In this document: positions 1-5,154 of the stretch, piece after piece | How positions within the stretch are numbered: the first letter of the stretch is position 1 | Layout of the letters: every line of letters begins with the position of its first letter | Assembly: GCA_964354375.1 (NCBI GenBank) | Contig: CAYGZQ010000031.1 | Span: 37,281-44,609 of the forward strand | Direction of reading: 5' to 3' | Length of the DNA stretch: 7,329 bases | Origin: CAYGZQ01 sp964354375 [NCBI: uncultured Planctomycetota bacterium] | Lineage (GTDB): Bacteria; JAJVIF01; JAPKYR01 | Position numbers and translations under genes: made by a program | Notes under the pieces: generated by a model | Database searches by the model: none | Seen by the model: the letters and a program-made list of their open reading frames with translations, nothing else | Told to the model about the DNA's origin: nothing

Positions 1-15
1 GCAAGGATAGCAGCT

Positions 16-48
16 ACCGGGTGTTGACCGGGTGTTGACCGGGTGTTG
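16..48. repeat. Three perfect tandem 11-bp repeats
   Basis: The unit ACCGGGTGTTG occurs three times without interruption at 16-26, 27-37 and 38-48. The 11-bp period is close to one helical turn, so equivalent bases face nearly the same side of the DNA. The array ends directly against a possible extended -10 element at 49-57, upstream of the dehydrogenase gene. The repetition is seen directly; a role as a regulator-binding array is inference, and simple slippage duplication is the alternative. Confidence 0.9.
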
Positions 49-57
49 TGATAGAAT
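49..57 (+). promoter_or_regulatory. Possible extended -10 promoter of the dehydrogenase gene
   Basis: TGATAGAAT fits the extended -10 pattern TGnTATAAT with one mismatch in the hexamer (TAGAAT at 52-57). TTGACC hexamers in the adjoining repeats (24-29 and 35-40) look like -35 boxes, but their spacers are about 22 and 11 bp, neither close to 17. Recognition would therefore have to rest on the TGn element or on an activator. A start a few bases downstream would leave a leader of roughly 45 nt before the ATG at 109. This is a pattern match only. Confidence 0.35.
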
Positions 58-108
58 GCCTCAGGTTCAGGAGTTTTGAGCTAATCCATATAGGGAGAGC
101 TGATAACC

Positions 109-1176
109 ATGAGCGACGGCACTGCGAGCGGAAAAACTATGCGCGTATGGGTTGTCCCCGAGCACGGCGGACTGGAGGTCCTGAGAATCGAGGACCGCCC
201 CGTTCCCGAGCCGAAGGCGGGCGAGGTGCGTATCAGGACGGTCATGGGTGCGCTGAATCATCTCGACCTCTGGGTGCGGAAGGGTATTGTCGGGCACGAG
301 TTCCCGCTGCCGATCGTCCCGATCAGCGACGTGGCAGGCGTGGTGGACAAGGTGGGAGCGGAGGTCAACGATCTGAAGGAAGGCGACAGGGTCGTGCTGA
401 TACCCGGCGTGAGCTGCCAGAATTGCGGCACGTGTTTCGAGGGCGACGATCCTCTCTGCAGGGACTACCGCATCCGGGGGGAGACGTTCGACGGCGGCGC
501 GGCGGAGTACGTGGTCGTGCCGAAGAACGAGGCGATCCCGATTTCCGCAAACCTCGACTGGCAGACCGCCGCGGCGTTCGGCCTGACATTCCTCACCGCG
601 TACCGGATGATCCACACGAGGGCCAAGGTTCAGATGGGGGAGTGGGTCCTCGTGCACGCGGCGGGAAGCGGGGTCTCATCTGCGGCGATCCAACTCGCCC
701 TTCTCGCCGGAGCGAGGGTGATCGCGACGGCCGGCAATCCCGAGAAAATCAAGGCCGCCGAGGCCTTCGGCGTCGAGCACATCATCAACTACAAGGAGAA
801 AGACTTCTCCAAAGAGATCCGCAATATCACGGGGAAGCGCGGAGTGGACGTAATCATCGACCACATCGGGAAAGACACCTTCGAGGGCAACATACGGAGC
901 CTTGCGAAGGGCGGTAGGCTGGTCTTCTGTGGGAACACATCCGGCGCATTTGTCGAGGCGAACCTGGCGATGATTTTCTACAAGGGCCTGAGCATTCTCG
1001 GGAGCACGATGGGGTCGAGGGCGGAGTTCCTCAAGTGCGTCGACATTGTGGAGAGAGGTCTTGCGAAACCTGTGATCGACAGCGTGTGGGCGTTCGAGGA
1101 CCTCCCGAAAGCGCAGGAGCATCTGGAGAACAGGAAGGCGTTCGGGAAAGTGTTACTGAGGATCGGTCAGGGCTGA
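109..1176 (+). CDS. Zinc-containing alcohol dehydrogenase-like MDR oxidoreductase
   Basis: This 355-residue cytoplasmic protein belongs to the medium-chain dehydrogenase/reductase superfamily, at the family's usual length. The N-terminal GroES-like domain covers about residues 11-150 and the Rossmann NAD(P)-binding domain about 150-310. C103, C106, C109 and C117 (C-x2-C-x2-C-x7-C) form the structural-zinc lobe of alcohol dehydrogenases. The nucleotide loop reads AAGSGVSSAA at 184-193. The catalytic-zinc ligands are not seen: the usual Cys of the GxCGTD segment aligns with N50 (ALNHLDLW), and the His of GHE aligns with S73 (PISDVAG), as in quinone oxidoreductase-like members. Its reaction is probably NAD(P)H-linked reduction or oxidation of a carbonyl, alcohol or activated double bond; the substrate is unknown. 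The start at 109 follows GGGAG at 93-97. An in-frame ATG at 139 would match the usual family N-terminus but has only a weak ribosome site. The gene appears monocistronic. Confidence 0.9.
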   Translation: MSDGTASGKTMRVWVVPEHGGLEVLRIEDRPVPEPKAGEVRIRTVMGALNHLDLWVRKGIVGHEFPLPIVPISDVAGVVDKVGAEVNDLKEGDRVVLIPGVSCQNCGTCFEGDDPLCRDYRIRGETFDGGAAEYVVVPKNEAIPISANLDWQTAAAFGLTFLTAYRMIHTRAKVQMGEWVLVHAAGSGVSSAAIQLALLAGARVIATAGNPEKIKAAEAFGVEHIINYKEKDFSKEIRNITGKRGVDVIIDHIGKDTFEGNIRSLAKGGRLVFCGNTSGAFVEANLAMIFYKGLSILGSTMGSRAEFLKCVDIVERGLAKPVIDSVWAFEDLPKAQEHLENRKAFGKVLLRIGQG

Positions 1177-1260
1177 CGCCGCCATTCGGGGACTGGCACA
1201 CCGATTTCCTCCTGTGATCATGTTCCTTCTGGGGGGCGGTACGTGGAATTCAATATGCCG

Positions 1261-1282
1261 GATGCGCAGCTTGCCGCGCATC
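1261..1282. other. Inverted repeat in the 1177-1343 intergenic region
   Basis: GATGCGC at 1261-1267 and GCGCATC at 1276-1282 are perfect 7-bp complementary arms around an 8-nt loop. It lies 85 bp past the dehydrogenase stop and about 60 bp before the lipoprotein start. The downstream side is GCTTTCTGG rather than a U-run, so it is a poor intrinsic terminator. It could be an imperfect terminator, an operator or chance. The hairpin is seen; its function is not shown. Confidence 0.35.
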
Positions 1283-1308
1283 GCTTTCTGGGGTATGCTG
1301 TTAGCATA
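1271..1308 (+). promoter_or_regulatory. Candidate sigma70-type promoter with palindrome over the -10
   Basis: TTGCCG at 1271-1276 (4 of 6 to TTGACA) and TATGCT at 1294-1299 (4 of 6 to TATAAT) are separated by exactly 17 bp. The -10 is itself one arm of a perfect inverted repeat, TATGCT-GTT-AGCATA, at 1294-1308. A dyad overlapping the -10 is a common operator position, so a repressor site is possible. The element sits 45-73 bp upstream of the lipoprotein ATG. Both hexamers are mediocre, so this is a plausible call only. Confidence 0.35.
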
Positions 1309-1331
1309 TAGCAATCGGGGATTGAGCCTCT

Positions 1332-1336
1332 GGAGG
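1332..1336 (+). promoter_or_regulatory. Ribosome binding site of the propeller lipoprotein
   Basis: GGAGG lies 7 nt before the ATG at 1344 and matches the Shine-Dalgarno core. It fixes the start: an ATG at 1337 is out of frame and too close to the site, and the protein from 1344 begins directly with a lipoprotein signal peptide. Confidence 0.8.
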
Positions 1337-1343
1337 ATGTGCT

Positions 1344-3860
1344 ATGGCTACGCTCACGAAGCTCTTCTTGCCCGTCGGTTTAGTGGTCGCTCTCGTTTGC
1401 GGCTGCGCCCGTACCGCCTCCCCCGTCAGCCCTCAGCCCTGCGCTATCAGGGAACCGTCAACCGCGGCAAGCAGCCGATACCTGTGGGGTCTCTACCAGA
1501 TAGTTATAGACCCTCAGCATTGGAAGGCTGAAGTAGCCCCGGACAGACAGGGCCAGATTCACTGGAACACCCTCAAGTGGCTCGAACAGGCTCCTTGTAC
1601 GAACTGCCTGAAGATCGTCAAGATTGAGCCTTCGGGCAACGGAACGGTTCTAATCGATATCGAGATCAAGCATCCGTTCGAGAACCCGAACCTGACCGGC
1701 TTCGACGTGCGAGGCATCGCCATGTTCACCGGAAGCCACGTCTTCCCGATTTCGGCTCTCAACATGCCCGACAGAACACTGGGCGACGGAGAGCTTGTGA
1801 ACGCTGACGGCTTCACGACCCTGTACAACGCGACCACGCAAGGCAGCGGACCCGACGGTATGCAGGGCTATTTCAAAGGGAAGCTCGCGACCGAGACGCC
1901 GCCGAACGCCCTTCTGAACGGCTTCAAACGATTCGTGTCGGATGATCCGGCAAACACTCGAAACGCCTTCTACACAGGCGACACGGTGACCGTCACTTAC
2001 GAAATCGACATGCCCGACGGCCCGTTCGTGTTCGGCTACGCCGTCGATGCCTCCTGGGCGCCGCCTATCAACAAGCCGGTCATCGACCCCATCAGCGATT
2101 TCCCGTCGTCTGCCAACTGCCCGGAGCCGTGGAAGATCTCTGTTTCAGATGCGCCCATCGACGGCGGTCTCACGTCTTCCGGCGGGCAAGCGAAACTGAC
2201 CATCGACGTCTATGACTGGCAGGGGAAAGAAGAGATGTACCCGGTTCTTGTGGAGTGCCCGGAGCTGTTTGACGGTGAGGTTCAGGCTGAATGGAAGGAG
2301 GACTCCATTGGGTTCATTCGCTATGAGGTCGTCATCGAGAACGTCAAGCTGGCGGCTGCAGGGCACTACGTTTGCCTTGTCAGCAAGGAGGCGCTGGAGA
2401 ACGATCCTACGGGCAAGCCATGGCTGGATCTGACGGCGTATCAGGCGTACGCAGTAACTGTCGAGGGCGGCAACCTTATGTGGGCGAAACGCGCCGGCGG
2501 AGCAGTTTACGATCAGGGCTGTGCAGTCGCGGCGCTTTCGGATAACTCGGTTGTCGCGACGGGGTCGTTCCGGTGGTATGCCACATTTGGCAAGGGGGAC
2601 CCCAATCAGACGGTCCTCATCGCAGAGGAATTGGATGATGTTTTCATCGCAAGGTACAATCCTGACGGAACGCTTGCGTGGGCGAAACGCGCCGGCGGAT
2701 ATGGTGAGGATGATGGCTATGGAGTCACGGCGCTTATGGATAACTCGACTGTCGTGACAGGCTATGCCTATGGATCAGCCATGTTCGGCGAAGGTGAGCC
2801 CAATCAGACACACCTGCCCCCGGGGGGAAACTTCATCGCAAGGTTTAATCCTGACGGAACACTTGCATGGGCGAAACGCGCTGGCGGATCATATGATCAA
2901 TTGGGCCAGGGAGTGACGGCGCTTTCGGATAACTCGACTGTCGTGACTGGCCATTTCTATGGATCAACCACATTCGGACAGGGTGAGCCAAATCAAACAG
3001 TGCTGACCTCAGCGGGAGATGAAGGTGAGTACTACAGTGACATTTTCATCGCTAGGTATAATCCTGACGGAACGCTTGCGTGGGCGAAACGCGCTGGTGG
3101 ATATCATGAAGATAAAGGCTATGGAGTAGCGGCACTTTCGGATAACTCGACTGTTGTGACGGGCTATTTCATCGGATCAGCCACATTCGGCGAGGGTGAG
3201 CCCAATCAGATAGTTCTGACGGGGGGCTTTGACATTTTCATCGCGAGGTACAATCCCGACGGAACGCTTGCATGGGCGAAACGGGCCGGCGGATTAGGTG
3301 ATGCTCGGGGCTATGCAGTCACGGCGCTTTCGGATAACTCGACTGTCGTGACGGGCTCTTTCTTTGAATCTACCACATTCGGCGAGGGGGAGCCCAATGA
3401 GACAGTCCTGACCCCAGTGGAATATTATGACGTTTTCATAGCGAGGTACAATCCTGACGGAACGCTTGCATGGGCGAAACACGCCGGCGGACCAAGTGTT
3501 GATCGTGGCGATGGAGTCACAACGCTTTCGGATAACTCGACTGTCGTGACGGGCTGGTTCTATGGATCAGCCACATTTGGCGAGGGTGAGCCCAATCAGG
3601 CAGTCCTGACTTCAGCGGGATACTATGACATTTTCATCGCGAGGTACAATCCTGACGGAACGCTTGCATGGGCGAAACGGGCCGGCGGATCAGATGCACA
3701 CGGTGACTCGGGCTTTGGAGTCACAGCCCTTTCGGATGACTCGACTATCGTGACGGGCGGGTTCTCTGGATCAGCCACATTCGGCGACGGAGAGGTAAAT
3801 CAGACTGTCCTGACTTCAGCGGGATGGGATGACATTTTCATCGCGAGGTATTATCCGTAG
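1344..3860 (+). CDS. Secreted lipoprotein with seven-bladed beta-propeller
   Basis: This 838-residue protein starts with a lipoprotein signal: K6, a hydrophobic stretch to about residue 18, then lipobox V-C-G-C with C21 as the acylated cysteine. It should be exported and membrane-anchored. Residues about 45-240 (from LWGLYQIVIDP) look like a beta-sandwich, with the IKHPFENPNLTGFDVRGI segment inside. A second beta-rich region runs from I242 to about 375. Seven blades follow, beginning at W380, W446, W509, W580, W644, W710 and W776. Each follows the pattern WAKRAGG-x(n)-GVTALSDNSTVVTG-x-F-x-GSATFGEGEPNQTVL-x(n)-FIARYNPDGTLA, and blade 7 ends in FIARYYP at the stop. The repeats resemble SBBP-type propeller repeats of secreted bacterial proteins. 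No catalytic residues, cell-wall sorting signal or transmembrane helix are visible. A binding or scaffold role on the cell surface is inference. It has its own strong ribosome site and converges on the gene ending at 3909. Confidence 0.9.
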   Translation: MATLTKLFLPVGLVVALVCGCARTASPVSPQPCAIREPSTAASSRYLWGLYQIVIDPQHWKAEVAPDRQGQIHWNTLKWLEQAPCTNCLKIVKIEPSGNGTVLIDIEIKHPFENPNLTGFDVRGIAMFTGSHVFPISALNMPDRTLGDGELVNADGFTTLYNATTQGSGPDGMQGYFKGKLATETPPNALLNGFKRFVSDDPANTRNAFYTGDTVTVTYEIDMPDGPFVFGYAVDASWAPPINKPVIDPISDFPSSANCPEPWKISVSDAPIDGGLTSSGGQAKLTIDVYDWQGKEEMYPVLVECPELFDGEVQAEWKEDSIGFIRYEVVIENVKLAAAGHYVCLVSKEALENDPTGKPWLDLTAYQAYAVTVEGGNLMWAKRAGGAVYDQGCAVAALSDNSVVATGSFRWYATFGKGDPNQTVLIAEELDDVFIARYNPDGTLAWAKRAGGYGEDDGYGVTALMDNSTVVTGYAYGSAMFGEGEPNQTHLPPGGNFIARFNPDGTLAWAKRAGGSYDQLGQGVTALSDNSTVVTGHFYGSTTFGQGEPNQTVLTSAGDEGEYYSDIFIARYNPDGTLAWAKRAGGYHEDKGYGVAALSDNSTVVTGYFIGSATFGEGEPNQIVLTGGFDIFIARYNPDGTLAWAKRAGGLGDARGYAVTALSDNSTVVTGSFFESTTFGEGEPNETVLTPVEYYDVFIARYNPDGTLAWAKHAGGPSVDRGDGVTTLSDNSTVVTGWFYGSATFGEGEPNQAVLTSAGYYDIFIARYNPDGTLAWAKRAGGSDAHGDSGFGVTALSDDSTIVTGGFSGSATFGDGEVNQTVLTSAGWDDIFIARYYP
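2481..3857 (+). repeat. Seven tandem coding repeats, one propeller blade each
   Basis: The repeats start at 2481, 2679, 2868, 3081, 3273, 3471 and 3669, with unit lengths of 198, 189, 213, 192, 198, 198 and 189 bp. Conservation is at DNA as well as protein level. GATAACTCGACTGTCGTGAC recurs exactly in several units, as do TGGGCGAAACG and AATCCTGACGGAACGCTTGC. Length changes are whole codons and fall in two loops, after the AGG of WAKRAGG and before FIARYNPDG. Unit 3 is longest, with an insertion before its DIFIARYN. Shared synonymous codons point to recent duplication or ongoing gene conversion. Confidence 0.95.
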
Positions 3861-3908
3861 TTGGCCGGCGAACCCAGGTGCCCGACACAAGCACGCTCGC
3901 GAACCGGC

Positions 3909-5075
3909 CTACTTCAAAGACTCCACCTTGGCGCCGAAATCGCGTTTGAAGCGTAGAGCCCAGAAAATTTCGCGGGGCAGATCCGGCTCGCCGTGTACGA
4001 TGAGCTTCGCAAGATTCATCGCGACGCCCGGGCCCATCATGAATCCCTGACCGCACATCCCGACTCCCAGGTACATGCCCGGCTGCTCCTCCACCTTGTC
4101 CACAATCGCGACTCCGTCCGGCGTCATCGGGTAAAGCCCCCGCCATACGCGTCGCACGAGAAGATTCCTGAATCTCGGAACAAGCTCCACCATTCGACGC
4201 GCTATGATCGGCATGAACTCGCTCGTCTCGTTCCGATCCGTCCCCACGAAAAGCTCCGCCGGCGTGTAGCAGAAGATGATCTGACCCGTGGCGCCCTGTC
4301 CGAAGTAGAAGTTCGCGGTCTTGCCGTCGCGACCGGGACGGATGTCAACCACCAAAGGCCCGAGGTATTCCCCCACCGGCGCGGTGATCCCTGCTTCGTG
4401 GCTGTCCGGCGTGACCGGAATGTTCAGCCCGCTGAGTTTGCCGATCTCCTTCGCCCAAGCGCCCGCGGCGTTGACCACTATCGGAGCCGTGTAGGTGTCC
4501 TTTGTCGTCCTGACCCGCTCGACCTTGTCGCCCGGACCCAGCTCGATCCCGACAACCTTCTCATCAAACCGGAACTCCGCCCCCTTCTGCTCGGCGATCT
4601 TGTGGCACGACGCCGAGAACATCAGCGGCGACACCTGCCCGTCGTTCGGCGAAAATGTCCCTCCCCTGAGACCGTCCGGCGTGATCCCAGGGACAAGTTT
4701 CCTGACCTCATTGGCCCCGACCCAGTCGATCTCCAGGTTGTTCGCCTTCTGCACCACCAGGAGCTTCCTCAGGATCGTCTCCTCCCGCTCGGTGTACGCC
4801 GGGAAGCAGTAGCCTCCCTTTTTCCACTTGATGTATTCGCCCCAGGTTTCCTGCCAGGTTGAGAACAGTTCGATGGATTTCAGGCAGATGCCGATTTTCG
4901 CGGGATCGGAGTGCGTGGCTCTCACGCCCCCGATCGCGGCCTTGTTCTGGCCCTGTCCCGCCGACGGAAGCTCGTCGATGCACAGGACCTTCAGCCCTTC
5001 CAGCGTCAGGTGGAGGGTCGTTGGAAGTCCGACGCTTCCGGCTCCAATGACTATGGCATCAAATGTTCCCGGCAT
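3909..5075 (-). CDS. DAO-family FAD-dependent oxidoreductase (HcnC/SoxB-like beta subunit)
   Basis: This 388-residue flavoprotein is of the D-amino-acid oxidase / sarcosine oxidase beta type. The FAD-binding Rossmann fold starts at AIVIGAGSVG (G11, G13, G16), with acidic D34 at the end of the second strand. QGQNKAAIGGVR at 41-52 corresponds to the flavin-contacting loop of the family. NAAGAWA lies at 202-208, and the C-terminal FAD motif runs from RVWRGLYPMTPDGVAIV to MCGQGFMMGPG (about 309-350). Members oxidise the C-N bond of amino acids, imino acids or opines, and the partner gene upstream supports a heteromeric dehydrogenase. Proline, hydroxyproline, sarcosine, glycine and opines are all open as substrates. 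I start at 5075: an upstream ATG at 5162 would add 29 residues translated mostly from the palindromic repeat between the genes. AGAGAAG lies about 11 nt upstream of the chosen start. It follows the large subunit by 79 bp, probably in one transcript. Confidence 0.9.
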   Translation of the reverse strand: MPGTFDAIVIGAGSVGLPTTLHLTLEGLKVLCIDELPSAGQGQNKAAIGGVRATHSDPAKIGICLKSIELFSTWQETWGEYIKWKKGGYCFPAYTEREETILRKLLVVQKANNLEIDWVGANEVRKLVPGITPDGLRGGTFSPNDGQVSPLMFSASCHKIAEQKGAEFRFDEKVVGIELGPGDKVERVRTTKDTYTAPIVVNAAGAWAKEIGKLSGLNIPVTPDSHEAGITAPVGEYLGPLVVDIRPGRDGKTANFYFGQGATGQIIFCYTPAELFVGTDRNETSEFMPIIARRMVELVPRFRNLLVRRVWRGLYPMTPDGVAIVDKVEEQPGMYLGVGMCGQGFMMGPGVAMNLAKLIVHGEPDLPREIFWALRFKRDFGAKVESLK

Positions 5076-5096
5076 GATCTCGTGTTCTTCTCTGTT

Positions 5097-5154
5097 GGGC
5101 ACGGCATGCCGTGCCCCCACGCGATTTTCTGTACGGGCACGGCGTGCCGTGCCC
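5097..5154. repeat. Pair of REP-like 20-bp palindromes between the redox genes
   Basis: GGGCACGGCATGCCGTGCCC at 5097-5116 is a perfect palindrome. A second copy at 5135-5154 differs by one central base (GGCGTGCC for GGCATGCC). The copies are 38 bp apart, joined by CCACGCGATTTTCTGTAC, and fill most of the gap between the two minus-strand genes, ending at the stop codon of the upstream one. In translation such units give 'GARHAVP'. The paired layout resembles intergenic REP/BIME elements. In mRNA each could fold and affect relative expression of the two subunits; this is inference. Confidence 0.85.

Noticed and set aside
24-57. Standard sigma70 promoter using TTGACC as -35
   Set aside because: The two TTGACC copies give spacers of about 22 and 11 bp to TAGAAT, outside the usual range, so only an extended -10 reading was kept.
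48-917. Long open frame on the plus strand overlapping the dehydrogenase gene
   Set aside because: Its product is Arg/Gly-rich low-complexity sequence typical of a shifted frame in GC-rich DNA, while the frame from 109 encodes a clear MDR protein.
2481-3857. WD40 or PQQ-type propeller
   Set aside because: There are no WD/GH dipeptides at WD40 positions and no AxDxxTGxxxW PQQ signature. The repeat pattern fits SBBP-type blades better.
3863-3909. GGCCGG/CCGGCC inverted repeat as a bidirectional terminator in the convergent gap
   Set aside because: The arms are 6 bp, the loop is 35 nt and there is no T-run on either side. Termination between the convergent genes may occur here, but this element does not demonstrate it.
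3993-4862. Long plus-strand open frame antisense to the DAO gene
   Set aside because: Its translation is Arg/His/Pro/Leu-rich and shows no domain; the minus strand encodes a complete FAD oxidoreductase.
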